From positions 1 through 64,000 of the forward strand of contig JAZPXL010000039.1 of the NCBI GenBank assembly GCA_045543615.1: a DNA stretch of 64,000 nucleotides, given 5' to 3'. The DNA comes from CAG-390 sp045543615. Lineage in GTDB: Bacteria > Bacillota > Clostridia > Oscillospirales > CAG-272. The position numbers were made by a program, and so were the translations under genes. Positions 49,444 through 58,049 of this stretch are shown in pieces (within the stretch, counting starts at the first letter, position 1; each line of letters opens with the position of its first letter). The notes below the pieces were generated by a model that saw nothing but the letters and a program-made list of their open reading frames with translations, had not been told where the DNA came from and did not search any database.

Positions 49444-50460
49444 ATGTTTGGATTTGATATAACCGAATATGACCGCAAGGTCTGGGAAGAAGAGCTTGCA
49501 GATTTTCTTCCTGACAAAATCATTGACTGTCATATGCATCTTTGGGAGCCCGGCACACGCAAGGCAAGCCAGAAGGGTTGCGTAACCTGGACCTCCATCG
49601 TTGCACCCGATATGACATATGAGGATATGGAAGCTACATACGCCTCTCTCTTCCCCGGCAAAAAGATGTCGCAGGTTCTCACAGGCTCACCCAGCTGTAA
49701 CCTCGCCTATGTTAACTCCTACATCAGAGCGTGCGCAGACGCACACGGACGTCGTTCCCTCTATTGCACAAATTGGGATTCCGATGAGGCAGAAATCGGA
49801 GCGGCACTTGATGCAGGATTTTCGGGAATTAAGCCCTATCAGAACAATTCCCCCAAGTACATCCCTGCAAGCGAGGTCAGAATATTTGACTTCCTGACTC
49901 CCCGTCAGCTTGAATATGCAAACAAGGTTGGTTGCATTGTTATGCTTCACATCCCTCGCAACCTCCGTCTGCGTGACCCCATCAACCTTGCACAGATGAT
50001 GGAGATTGATGAAAACTACCCCAATGCAAAGGTAATCATCGCACACGTTGGACGTGCGTACATCCCCTCCGATGTAGGTGATGCATTTGAGGTTCTCAAG
50101 AACACAAAGAATCTCTATTTCGATTTCTCCGCAAACACCTCTGCATACGCAATGCAGAAGATGCTTGAGGCTATCGGAACTGATAGAATTATGTTTGGTA
50201 CAGACCTCCCCTTCACCAAGATGCGTATGTATCGCATTGAGGAGAACGGCACTTATGTCAACGTAGTTCCCCGTGGACTTTACGGCGATGTTTCCGTTGA
50301 TCCTCATATGAAGGAAACTGACGAAACAGAGATTACAAACTTCGTATATGAGGAGCTTCGTGCGATGAAGGCGGCTGCGACTGCCCTCGGACTTACCCGT
50401 GACGATATTTACAAGCTCTTCTACGCTAACGCATCAAGATATTTCGATATCATACTCTAA
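49444..50460 (+). CDS. Amidohydrolase-2-family metal hydrolase
   Basis: A 338-residue TIM-barrel protein. The first metal motif is IIDCHMHLWEPG near residue 28, IVMLHIPRNLRL and VIIAHVGRAYIPSD supply further His, and IMFGTDLPFTKMRM the late Asp. This is the PF04909 pattern, whose members include sugar lactonases and decarboxylases. In the operon a lactonase working after one of the Gfo/Idh dehydrogenases is one reading. AAAGGAG precedes the ATG. Confidence 0.88.
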   Translation: MFGFDITEYDRKVWEEELADFLPDKIIDCHMHLWEPGTRKASQKGCVTWTSIVAPDMTYEDMEATYASLFPGKKMSQVLTGSPSCNLAYVNSYIRACADAHGRRSLYCTNWDSDEAEIGAALDAGFSGIKPYQNNSPKYIPASEVRIFDFLTPRQLEYANKVGCIVMLHIPRNLRLRDPINLAQMMEIDENYPNAKVIIAHVGRAYIPSDVGDAFEVLKNTKNLYFDFSANTSAYAMQKMLEAIGTDRIMFGTDLPFTKMRMYRIEENGTYVNVVPRGLYGDVSVDPHMKETDETEITNFVYEELRAMKAAATALGLTRDDIYKLFYANASRYFDIIL

Positions 50461-50484
50461 AAAACACTAAAGGAGACAAAACAA

Positions 50485-51891
50485 ATGAGCAAGACTAAAA
50501 TTGGTTTTCTTCCGCTTTACATAAAGCTTTACGATGACATCGGCAGCGGTGCTAAGGCACGTCCGAGACTTGAGCCGTTCGCTGCTCGTATGGCTGACGA
50601 GATCGCCGCTCGTGGCTTTGAGGTTGTTACAGTTGACATCTGTCGCATCAAGAGTGAATTTGAAGCTGCAATTGCAAAGTTTGAAGCAGAGGGCTGCCGT
50701 GCTATCGTAACCTGGCACGCCGCATATTCTCCCTCTCTTGAGTCCATCAAGGCTCTTGCCGGCACATCCCTTCCCATCGTAGTCCTTGATACCACCGAGA
50801 CATACGATTTCTCTCCCGCACAGGATCAGAGCGAAATTAGCTATTGCCACGGTATCCACGGTGTTATGGATATGTGCAGTATGCTTCGCCGTGAGGGCAA
50901 GGCATTTGCAGTTGCCGCAGGTCATCCCGACCACTCCGACGTTCTTGATCGCACAGCAGGCTACCTTAGAGCTGCAATTGCCGCTACATCTCTCAAGGGC
51001 ACTCGCACAGGTAGCATCGGTGGTAGCTTTGACGGTATGGGTGACTTCCTTGTTTCTGACGAGGATATGCTCTCTCGCTTCGGTGTAACAGTTGTTTATC
51101 CCGAGAAGAACGAGTTTGCTTCTCTCATCGAAAATGTGGACGATGCCGCAGTTGAAGCTGAAATGGCAGCTGACCACGAAGCATATTACGAAATCGAGCC
51201 TGTTGATCCTGCTATCCACGCTCGTACAGCAAAGAACTGCCTTGCAGTTCGCAAGTGGATTGAGAAGAATTCTCTCTCTGCTTTCACAGCTAACTTCCGT
51301 GAGATCGCTGTTGACACAGGTCTTCAGATTATGCCCTTTATGGAAGCTTGTAAGAGTATGGCTCGCGGCGTTGGTTACGCAGGTGAGGGCGACGTTCTCA
51401 CAGCGTCTCTCGTTGGCGCACTTCTTCAGGGCTACACAGAGACTGCATTTATCGAGATCTTCTGCCCCGACTGGAAGAACAACACAATGCTTCTCTCCCA
51501 TATGGGCGAATATAACCCCAATCTTGTAGCATATAAGCCCGGTATGAAGGCTATCAACTTCATCTTCGGCGATGCTGAAAACCCCGTAGTTTCCTATGGT
51601 TGCTACAAGGGTGGCGAGGCAGTATTCCTCAACCTCTATCGCACAAAGGATGACTTCAAGCTCCTCATCGCTCCCGTTACTATGGACGATGTCAAGGAGG
51701 GCGACGATCCCAGCTTTGCGTCAGGTCGTGTAAGAGGCTGGATGAGACCCAAGAACGGCACAGTTGCTGATTTCCTTGAGAACCTCTCCTTCTACGGTGC
51801 AACACACCACAGCGCACTCGTTTACGGCACAAGCGTAAAGGAAATGGCATTCTTCGCTGAGCTTCTCGGCCTTGATTATGATATTATGTGA
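50485..51891 (+). CDS. L-arabinose/L-fucose-isomerase-like protein
   Basis: A 468-residue protein of the arabinose/fucose isomerase fold. The start IGFLPLYIKLYDDIG and AIVTWHAAYSPSLESIKALAG fit the first domain. A later GYAGEGDVLTASLVGALLQGY and LLSHMGEYNPNLV hold a Glu and a His in places like the AraA metal ligands. It would convert an aldose to a ketose before kinase and aldolase. It is not close to the canonical AraA or FucI sequences that I know. AAAGGAGA precedes the ATG; the aldolase gene follows 11 bases on. Confidence 0.8.
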   Translation: MSKTKIGFLPLYIKLYDDIGSGAKARPRLEPFAARMADEIAARGFEVVTVDICRIKSEFEAAIAKFEAEGCRAIVTWHAAYSPSLESIKALAGTSLPIVVLDTTETYDFSPAQDQSEISYCHGIHGVMDMCSMLRREGKAFAVAAGHPDHSDVLDRTAGYLRAAIAATSLKGTRTGSIGGSFDGMGDFLVSDEDMLSRFGVTVVYPEKNEFASLIENVDDAAVEAEMAADHEAYYEIEPVDPAIHARTAKNCLAVRKWIEKNSLSAFTANFREIAVDTGLQIMPFMEACKSMARGVGYAGEGDVLTASLVGALLQGYTETAFIEIFCPDWKNNTMLLSHMGEYNPNLVAYKPGMKAINFIFGDAENPVVSYGCYKGGEAVFLNLYRTKDDFKLLIAPVTMDDVKEGDDPSFASGRVRGWMRPKNGTVADFLENLSFYGATHHSALVYGTSVKEMAFFAELLGLDYDIM

Positions 51892-51902
51892 GGTAACAAC
51901 AA

Positions 51903-52748
51903 ATGCTTGTAACTCTTAATGATGTTCTCCCCGCAGCCGCCAGAGACGGCTATGCGGTAGGTCTGTTTAACACAACCGACTCCGATATGCTCCAGGCTGT
52001 TATTGAGGCAGCCGAGGAAACCCGTTCTGCAGTTATCATTGGTACTGCAGAGGTTCTCCTTCCCTACGGTGAGCTTAAGCTCATCGCTCCCTCCATCCGT
52101 GCAGCAGCTGAGCGTGCAAGCGTTCCCGTAGTTCTCCATTACGACCACGGTCTTACCGTTGAGCGTTGCAAGGAAGCTATCTCTCTCGGATTTTCTTCCG
52201 TTATGTTCGACGGAAGCACAGCTGAGGGTGAGGAAAATATCGCTCTTACACGCAGTGTAGTTGAGATGTGCCACGCAAACGGCATCTCTGTTGAGGGTGA
52301 GATCGGTCACGTTGGAAGCAACGAGGGTGCAGCTGAGGCTGACGAATCTGCAGAATCACTCTACACCACACCCGAGCAGGCAAAGGCGTTTGTCGAGGCA
52401 ACAGGTGTTGATGCTCTCGCTATCGCTATCGGAACTGCACACGGCGCATACAAGAAGAAGCCCTGCCTTGATCTTGAGCGTCTTGCTGCGATCCACGCAA
52501 CAATTCCCACACCCCTGGTTCTCCACGGTGGAAGTGGTCTGTCCGATGACGATTTCCGTAACACCATCAAGGGTGGTATCTCCAAGGTCAACATTTTCAC
52601 AGACCTCTGCCTTGCAGGTGATGCAGCTATGAAGGCCGGTATCGAGGCAGGCATTGGTTACCTTGAGACACGCAATCTCAAGGTTAAGTACATCCGTGAG
52701 TGCGTAATGAACAAAATGCGCCTCTTCGGCTCTGTCGGCAGATATTGA
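51903..52748 (+). CDS. Class II (zinc) ketose-phosphate aldolase
   Basis: A 281-residue class II aldolase of the FbaA/GatY/IolJ group. Zinc and active-site motifs are VVLHYDHGLTVE (Asp-His), ISVEGEIGHVGSNEG, AIAIGTAHGAYKKKP and PLVLHGGSGLSDDDF, then GISKVNIFTDL. It should cleave a phosphorylated ketose to dihydroxyacetone phosphate and an aldehyde. As last gene, with kinase and isomerase before it, it closes a typical isomerase-kinase-aldolase set. GTGAGGT precedes the ATG. The exact substrate cannot be fixed. Confidence 0.92.
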   Translation: MLVTLNDVLPAAARDGYAVGLFNTTDSDMLQAVIEAAEETRSAVIIGTAEVLLPYGELKLIAPSIRAAAERASVPVVLHYDHGLTVERCKEAISLGFSSVMFDGSTAEGEENIALTRSVVEMCHANGISVEGEIGHVGSNEGAAEADESAESLYTTPEQAKAFVEATGVDALAIAIGTAHGAYKKKPCLDLERLAAIHATIPTPLVLHGGSGLSDDDFRNTIKGGISKVNIFTDLCLAGDAAMKAGIEAGIGYLETRNLKVKYIRECVMNKMRLFGSVGRY

Positions 52749-52814
52749 TAAAACAAAAAAGCAGATGAAGCTTTTCTCTGTTGTTCTTAACGGAGAATTT
52801 GCGGACACAAAATT

Positions 52815-52850
52815 TCGGCAGAGGAAACACTTGTTTTCTCTGCCGATTTG
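52815..52850 (+). terminator. Terminator of the catabolic operon
   Basis: A 13-bp stem, TCGGCAGAGGAAA (52815-52827) with 52834-52846 (one G-T pair), six-base loop, then TTTG. A short T run weakens it. The right arm overlaps the -35 of the next putative promoter. Confidence 0.7.
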
Positions 52851-52859
52851 TGGTATAAT
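52831..52859 (+). promoter_or_regulatory. Candidate promoter of the leader and lipoprotein
   Basis: TTGTTT at 52831-52836 and TATAAT at 52854-52859 with a 17-base spacer and an extended -10 (TGG before TATAAT). Confidence 0.5.
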
Positions 52860-52952
52860 GAGGCTGAGGAAAAGCCTCCCTCCCGAAGGGATCCTTTGGA
52901 CGCGCAACCTTAGGGGTATGGGCCTTGTCCTATGCCTTTGTAATACAAAGGC
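52860..52952 (+). ncRNA. Candidate structured leader RNA (unassigned)
   Basis: Four short hairpins follow in a row: GAGGCT/AGCCTC (52860-52878), TCCC/GGGA (52881-52891), GGTATGGG/CCTATGCC (52915-52936, with G-T pairs) and GCCTTTGT/ACAAAGGC (52934-52952). The last two share bases 52934-52936, so they exclude each other, as in a switch. It lies between a promoter and the AT-rich lipoprotein gene, 75 bases before its ATG. I can match it to no known riboswitch class. Confidence 0.35.
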
Positions 52953-53026
52953 GAAACTGGCGATAAAACAATAAAAATGCAAAATTAAAAAGAGAAGCTT
53001 ATTAAACAGAAAAACGGGGGGATTTT

Positions 53027-53716
53027 ATGAAAAAGATATTCGTTATTTTTATTTGTTTGGTAGTTATTTTTTCTTTTTCCGCTTGTACCAAAAAAGTTGA
53101 ATTTACGGAAACTGAAGATAAAACCATTGTAACAAGCGACGGCACTGAATACACTTTTGTCGGCAACGAGGATAGAGTTTGGTGCTTTGGAGAATGGGAG
53201 TTCATCGGTCATGTAAAGGGAGAAAAAAAGACCTTTGTTCATCTTACCGATGAGGTTAAAACAGGTATGTATTCTGTTAATGGTAGTCAAGATGTGTTGG
53301 TAAGATATTTTCCTGACAATGAGTTTGCTGCTATATATGTAAAGTCCGAATTACTGAAAACAGAAGTCACTATTGATAATTGTATTAGATTTGATTTTGT
53401 AAAAGGTTTGCTTTTTAATAGTGATGAAACGATAATCTCAAAAAACGTAATAACTGAATGTGAAGATTTTCTTAATGAAATTAAAAGCGAGCAAAAGGCA
53501 AAAGATGCCGGACTGTATGATTTGGTAAAGCAACCCAACGGGATGTTGAAAAACTGTTATGTCTACGGATATGCCTGCGGAGTTATACAGGACGATGTTA
53601 ACATAGTTATTCCTTTGCAAGTGAAGTCATTTGATGACAAAGCATATTCAATCATAATCGACGATATAGAATATGTTTTAACTCAAGAATGGGTAGATAA
53701 ATTGACAAACAACTAA
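53027..53716 (+). CDS. AT-rich lipoprotein of unknown function
   Basis: A 229-residue predicted lipoprotein (lipobox FSAC, Cys near residue 20). The mature part starts with EFTETEDKTIVTSDGTEYTFVG and has no motif I recognise. Codons are much more AT-rich than in the operon just before, like the genes at 26188-27760. A run of G (GGGGGGA) serves as ribosome binding site. A structured leader may control it. Function unknown. Confidence 0.75.
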   Translation: MKKIFVIFICLVVIFSFSACTKKVEFTETEDKTIVTSDGTEYTFVGNEDRVWCFGEWEFIGHVKGEKKTFVHLTDEVKTGMYSVNGSQDVLVRYFPDNEFAAIYVKSELLKTEVTIDNCIRFDFVKGLLFNSDETIISKNVITECEDFLNEIKSEQKAKDAGLYDLVKQPNGMLKNCYVYGYACGVIQDDVNIVIPLQVKSFDDKAYSIIIDDIEYVLTQEWVDKLTNN

Positions 53717-53723
53717 AAAATGA

Positions 53724-53750
53724 CCCCGACAGACCGTAAATCTGTCGGGG
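53724..53750. terminator. Terminator after the AT-rich lipoprotein gene
   Basis: A 10-bp stem, CCCCGACAGA (53724-53733) with 53741-53750, seven-base loop, followed by CTCATTATTT. It lies between this gene and the convergent znu operon and may serve only the plus strand well. Confidence 0.75.
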
Positions 53751-53832
53751 CTCATTATTTGTTTACTGCAGAGCAAAGCTGTAATATTGTGATTTCTCCG
53801 ATAAGAACATCACCCGCTTCATCTGCTTTTCT

Positions 53833-54696
53833 TTATGCTCTGCGACGCCCAATAAATACGCCGAGTACAGAAAAAATCACGAACATCAGTATATCGGCAA
53901 CCACAACAGTTGAGCCGACAGGCGTTCCACTGATTACCGAGACATATATACCGAGGACGGTTGCGCTTACTGACACAACAGCGGCGCATATCGTAACAGA
54001 ACGGAAATTGTTGCAAACTCGCATAGCGCAAAGTGTCGGGAAGACAATGAGTGCCGAAACCAAGAGAGAGCCGACAAGATTCATTGACAGCACAATGACA
54101 ATAGCGATAACGCTTGCAAACAAAAGATTGTACAGCGACGTGCGAGTGCCTGTTGCCTTGGCAAAGCTCTCATCAAAGGTGATTGCAAATATCTTGTTGT
54201 AGAAGAATACGAAGAAAAGAATGACGAGCAGGCAGAGCGCAATTGATAGCAAAACATCGAATCCACCAAGCGTCAGAATTGAGGTAGATCCAAAGAGCGA
54301 TGAGCAAACGTCTCCTGCAACATTTGATGACGTGGAAAATAGATTTAAGAGCATATATCCGGTTGCAAGCGCGCCAACCGATACCATAGCAATTGCGGCG
54401 TCACCCTTGATTTTTTTATTCTGTCCCGTTCCGAGAAGCACAATTGCGGCAATTATGGTTATTGGCAGAACGATTAGTAAATTATTGCTGAGCCTTGCAA
54501 TAGCCGCAATCGCCATCGCGCCAAAAGCAACGTGCGAAAGACCATCACCGATGAACGAAAACCGTCTCAGCACAAGCGTCACACCGAGAAGAGACGCACA
54601 GAGCGAGACAAGCGCACCAACAATAATGGCGTAGCGTGCCCCGACATACAAATCGGACGTAAAGAGGTCGATGGTGATTTTTACAATTTCGCTCAT
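53833..54696 (-). CDS. znuB: Zinc/manganese ABC transporter permease
   Basis: A 287-residue ABC-3 family permease with about eight or nine transmembrane helices. The typical cytoplasmic stretch GDGLSHVAFGAMAIA and the later NLVGSLLVSALIVFPTLCAMRV are present. The four-base overlap with the ATPase gene shows coupling. With the His-rich binding protein and the Fur-type regulator in the operon, zinc is the likeliest substrate; manganese cannot be excluded. Confidence 0.92.
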   Translation of the reverse strand: MSEIVKITIDLFTSDLYVGARYAIIVGALVSLCASLLGVTLVLRRFSFIGDGLSHVAFGAMAIAAIARLSNNLLIVLPITIIAAIVLLGTGQNKKIKGDAAIAMVSVGALATGYMLLNLFSTSSNVAGDVCSSLFGSTSILTLGGFDVLLSIALCLLVILFFVFFYNKIFAITFDESFAKATGTRTSLYNLLFASVIAIVIVLSMNLVGSLLVSALIVFPTLCAMRVCNNFRSVTICAAVVSVSATVLGIYVSVISGTPVGSTVVVADILMFVIFSVLGVFIGRRRA

Positions 54697-55412
54697 TCTC
54701 TACCCTCCTCGCCACACACGCAGTTGGGGTTAAGCAGCTTTGCGTGCGTTTTTATATACTCTTCCTTTGTGCCGAAGAATACCATCTTTCCGACGTGCAA
54801 AATGTGTGTTGCGTATTTGAGAGCCGCCGTCAGATCGTGCGAAATGGTGATAACAGTAAGTCCATCCTCTCGGTTAAGCTCGTCAATAAGAGCGTAGAAA
54901 TCACTTGACGCCTTGGGGTCAAGTCCCGATATCGGCTCATCCATAAGCAAGAGCTTGTCCGTTGCACAAAGTGCACGGGCAAGCAACGCTCTCTGCTGTT
55001 GACCACCTGAAAGATCACGGTAAGAGTGCTTTGCGAGAGCAGAAAGTCCCATTCTCTGGATGTTCCTCTTCGCAAGCTCTCGCTCTGCCTTAAGGTAGAA
55101 CGGCCGTGCACCACATCTGCCCAGACAGCCTGATAGTACAATCTCCTCAACCGAGGCAGGAAAATCACGTTGTATCGCACTTTGTTGTGGTAGGTATCCG
55201 ATTAGCTTGTGTGAAAGTCCGTCTCCGAAAATGACCTCACCACTCATAGTTGGAATAAGTCCGAGAAGTGCCTTCATAAGCGTGGTTTTGCCCGATCCGT
55301 TCTCTCCTATGATAAATAGATAATCATTCGTCTCAACAGAGAAGCTAAGAGAACTAATAACCGGCTTTGATTCATATCCGAGAGTCAGATCCCGGCAGGT
55401 AATAAGTGGCAT
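54693..55412 (-). CDS. znuC: Zinc/manganese ABC transporter ATPase
   Basis: A 239-residue ABC ATPase. Walker A is IIGENGSGKTTLMKALLG near residue 35, the Q-loop YLPQQSAIQRDFP, signature DLSGGQQQRALLARAL, Walker B KLLLMDEPISGLD and the switch His in VITISHDLTAAL. The C-terminus has CVCGEEGRE with two Cys. It sits nine bases after znuA and overlaps znuB. Confidence 0.95.
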   Translation of the reverse strand: MPLITCRDLTLGYESKPVISSLSFSVETNDYLFIIGENGSGKTTLMKALLGLIPTMSGEVIFGDGLSHKLIGYLPQQSAIQRDFPASVEEIVLSGCLGRCGARPFYLKAERELAKRNIQRMGLSALAKHSYRDLSGGQQQRALLARALCATDKLLLMDEPISGLDPKASSDFYALIDELNREDGLTVITISHDLTAALKYATHILHVGKMVFFGTKEEYIKTHAKLLNPNCVCGEEGRE

Positions 55413-55421
55413 ATAAACTCC

Positions 55422-56402
55422 TTATTTCGTTCCCACAGAGCCAAGTGCGCTCGAAAGGACTGATAAATTTAATTGCATAATAGAAATATAATCTGCGCTT
55501 TCATAGTCGCTTCCGATCGACTGCATAGAGTCAAGCACTAAAACTTTTGTGTTCTTTTTTTGGCTTGCGTCAATAACTGCTCTTGCGACCTTGCCGTCCG
55601 AGTTTTCGCAAACAAGAAGAGCATCCACCGTCTTCTCGTTGAGCGACTTTGCAAGCGACACAATGGCATCAAAGCTTGCGTTTGTATCAGTTGAGCACCC
55701 ACCAAAAGCCGAGATGCATTCAATGCCGTAATCGTGCATCATATAGACAAATGGATAGCGATCGGCAAATATCACTTCTCCTCTTTGCGAGGACTTTACC
55801 ATCGACTCATATTTGCCATCAAGCTCCGCAAGCCTTGCAGTGTAAGCCTCGCACCCCTCTGCGATCGCCTCCTTGTGCTCGGGCAGAAGAGTCATAAGCC
55901 TGTTTGCTATCTCCTTGACCGAGGCCATAGCAGATCGAAGAGAAAGCCAGATGTGCTCGTCGTGGCCGTGAGAGCAATCCTCGTCGTGAGAGCCTCCATC
56001 GCTCTCGCCCTCATTTTCAATAAGCGTAACTCCGGGTGCGTCCATAAGTGGAAGAAGCTTGTCATCTGCCGATGCAAAAACATCCTCAATCCATTTTTCC
56101 GATTCTCCACCAATGCAGATAAAAAGAGAGGCTCTCTTCATCTTTACAATGTCAGCGTATGAGGGATCATAACTGTGCATATCTCCACCACTTGTGTTCA
56201 ACAGCTCAACCTTTACGGGTATTTCATCAACGATATTTCGTACCCAATCATAGACAGGAAATATGGTTGTGACGATCACAAATTCGCCCCCGTCCCCACC
56301 GTCCTCAACAGGCGTGCACGCCGTAAGTGTCAAAACAAGCATCAAGACCGACAAAAGAAGGGACAGGGATGAGCTTAGAGCTTTTGTTTTTTTCCTGCTC
56401 AT
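55422..56402 (-). CDS. znuA: Zinc-binding lipoprotein of the ABC transporter
   Basis: A 326-residue cluster A-I metal-binding protein. Lipobox LTLTAC (Cys near residue 29). Metal-site features are SGGDMHSYDPSYADI (first His), the His/Asp-rich insert GGSHDEDCSHGHDEHIWLS at about residues 135-155 with the second ligand His, FADRYPFVYMMHDYG (third) and a late Asp in VLVLDSMQSIGSDY. The His-rich loop is typical for zinc rather than manganese members. It overlaps the regulator gene by four bases. Confidence 0.92.
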   Translation of the reverse strand: MSRKKTKALSSSLSLLLSVLMLVLTLTACTPVEDGGDGGEFVIVTTIFPVYDWVRNIVDEIPVKVELLNTSGGDMHSYDPSYADIVKMKRASLFICIGGESEKWIEDVFASADDKLLPLMDAPGVTLIENEGESDGGSHDEDCSHGHDEHIWLSLRSAMASVKEIANRLMTLLPEHKEAIAEGCEAYTARLAELDGKYESMVKSSQRGEVIFADRYPFVYMMHDYGIECISAFGGCSTDTNASFDAIVSLAKSLNEKTVDALLVCENSDGKVARAVIDASQKKNTKVLVLDSMQSIGSDYESADYISIMQLNLSVLSSALGSVGTK

Positions 56403-56818
56403 TTCTCCATCTCCTCGTCATCTTTTTTGTGATTGCATTCTTTGCAAACGCCATAGAGAACAGTTGCGCTGCGGTCAAGTGAAAAGCTATCAAGACTGCT
56501 CAGCACTCTTGCAAGCATCTCCGTCTGCTTCTTTTCCATATGATAGGTCTTTCCACACCTTTGGCAGTTGAGATGCAGACACTCCCGACAGCTCTCGCCG
56601 TGACTGTATCTGTAAAACGCTTCCCTAACTCCCTGACGGCTGACACGGATTATCTCTCCGTCTGCCTCAAGAGATGAGAGGTTGCGATAAACTGCACTCT
56701 TGCTGATTCCTGCTTCCGTAAGGGCGTGGCAGATCTCCGATACGCTGAGCGTATCATCAGGGTGCGAGGCGAGATATTCAAGCAAAAGTCGCCTCTGCGA
56801 TGTCATATATTTCGACAT
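56399..56818 (-). CDS. Fur-family metalloregulator (probable Zur)
   Basis: A 139-residue Fur-type repressor. The winged helix has MTSQRRLLLEYLASHPDDTLSVSEICHALTEAGISKSAVYRNLSSLEADGEI. The metal region is rich in Cys: ESCRECLHLNCQRCGKTYH and, at the end, GVCKECNHKK, which fits the structural zinc site. The start at 56818 has AAAGGA upstream; the frame opens 11 codons earlier, inside the operator. It is first in an operon with znuACB and its promoter overlaps a perfect palindrome, so autoregulation by zinc is very likely. A PerR or Fur role is less likely by context. Confidence 0.9.
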   Translation of the reverse strand: MSKYMTSQRRLLLEYLASHPDDTLSVSEICHALTEAGISKSAVYRNLSSLEADGEIIRVSRQGVREAFYRYSHGESCRECLHLNCQRCGKTYHMEKKQTEMLARVLSSLDSFSLDRSATVLYGVCKECNHKKDDEEMEK

Positions 56819-56831
56819 TTGTTTTCCTTTC

Positions 56832-56883
56832 AATTTGCGAATTATTCGCAAATTAGTATATCACAATGCTACGCTTTTGTCAA
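56832..56883 (-). promoter_or_regulatory. Promoter and Zur-type operator of the znu operon
   Basis: On the minus strand, TTGACA (56883-56878) and TATACT (56860-56855) have a 17-base spacer. Directly downstream, 56832-56854 is a perfect 23-bp palindrome with arms AATTTGCGAAT around one central base. It covers the transcription start and matches the size and AT-rich form of Fur-family boxes. Confidence 0.88.
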
Positions 56884-56909
56884 TAGGCTTCCCGTTTTTT
56901 CTTTTTCTC

Positions 56910-56938
56910 TTGACAAAAAGCGGAAAAAATGATATAAT
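56910..56938 (+). promoter_or_regulatory. Promoter of the lipoprotein gene at 56983
   Basis: TTGACA at 56910-56915 and TATAAT at 56933-56938 with a 17-base spacer; divergent from the znu promoter. Confidence 0.8.
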
Positions 56939-56982
56939 AACTTGGTTTTATCAATGCCAAATACAAAAGAAGGTATAGAAAA

Positions 56983-57978
56983 ATGAAAAAGATAGTAAAG
57001 CCGATGTCGCTCGCTATTATCTTGTGTGCGATATTTTCTCTTTGCTCTTGCAGTTTTTTTGATATTTCTATTGGAGATCTTGACTTTATTTTACCAAGCC
57101 AGACCGAATACACGCCAAACACAAACGCAGACGGCGAAATGCTCTGGCCGTCGGATCTGCTCCCCGAGGGTTTCCCCATCCTCTGTGACTCCGTTGACTA
57201 CATAAGCACAAGCGCATCAAGTGGACACGATATAACAATTTGTGTAAAAGAGCCTACTTGGGATGCTTATTACAGCTTTGTTATGACCTTAGTGGAGTCC
57301 GGCTGGGGCAGTATTGAGGACGCATATATAAGAGCGTACTATGAAGAACGCCCCGACTCCTATCTCGGACTTGCCGAGGGAATGAGAAAAATGTATGACG
57401 ATGAGTCCCGCGAAAACTCCCCTGTTTTCTATTCAGGTTTTCTTGGCAGCTACCACATCTGGTGCAGTATGGATGCCGCTGACAGCGACTCCGATTTTCG
57501 CTTTGTTCTCTATGTTGACAAAAACAGCAACTCCACACACGGAAGGTTCCGTTCAACCGTAGTGCCGAGATTTGCAGACGGCACACTCTCCCATCTCCGT
57601 GATTGGACATACTCAAGCAGAAATGAAGCGTATGACGTCTTTACTTACAAATACGATACCATCACAAAATACACCGTAAGTATAGTAGAGGTTGATGCAA
57701 AGCCCGAAGAGGTTGTGACTGCTTATCTTGATGGAGTCAAGGACGGATTTGACAGAGCAACATTTAAATTCACCGATGAGAACGGCAGAGTCGGCGCAGG
57801 CGCAACATTTTGCGTAAGTGACGCCTCGCAAACTCTCAACTGCGCATACTTCGTAATTGAAAATGATGAAGGCGACTATATGCAGGTTGTCCTTACCTCC
57901 TCTCCCTACACATATATCGCCGCAAAGAAAGAGGTCGAGACGGTATTCGGCTTCACTCTTTTGGATAACGAGAAATAA
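56983..57978 (+). CDS. Lipoprotein of unknown function
   Basis: A 331-residue predicted lipoprotein (lipobox LCSC, Cys near residue 23). The mature part has two similar-looking halves. LWPSDLLPEGFPILC resembles the start of small lipoproteins common in these Clostridia. No catalytic motif is seen. It shares the intergenic region with the znu operon but the palindromic operator lies nearer the other promoter, so zinc control is uncertain. GAAGGT precedes the ATG. Confidence 0.75.
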   Translation: MKKIVKPMSLAIILCAIFSLCSCSFFDISIGDLDFILPSQTEYTPNTNADGEMLWPSDLLPEGFPILCDSVDYISTSASSGHDITICVKEPTWDAYYSFVMTLVESGWGSIEDAYIRAYYEERPDSYLGLAEGMRKMYDDESRENSPVFYSGFLGSYHIWCSMDAADSDSDFRFVLYVDKNSNSTHGRFRSTVVPRFADGTLSHLRDWTYSSRNEAYDVFTYKYDTITKYTVSIVEVDAKPEEVVTAYLDGVKDGFDRATFKFTDENGRVGAGATFCVSDASQTLNCAYFVIENDEGDYMQVVLTSSPYTYIAAKKEVETVFGFTLLDNEK

Positions 57979-58008
57979 AGCCCGGTTATTTGCTTTATAA
58001 CTAATATG

Positions 58009-58049
58009 GAAGACTTTTCCCACAAAGGTGCGAAAAGTCTTCTTTTTTC
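58009..58049 (+). terminator. Terminator after the lipoprotein gene
   Basis: An 11-bp perfect stem, GAAGACTTTTC (58009-58019) with 58032-58042, 12-base loop, then TTTTTT. Confidence 0.88.

Noticed and set aside
50467..51501. 344-residue minus-strand frame
   Set aside because: Antisense to the isomerase-like gene; Cys-rich shadow composition and no ribosome binding site.
52860..52952. c-di-GMP-I or TPP riboswitch
   Set aside because: GGACGC and CTGAG fragments recall those classes, but the conserved cores and receptor motifs are not met; kept only as an unassigned RNA candidate.
53720..54202. 160-residue plus-strand frame
   Set aside because: Antisense to znuB, which has clear ABC-3 permease features.
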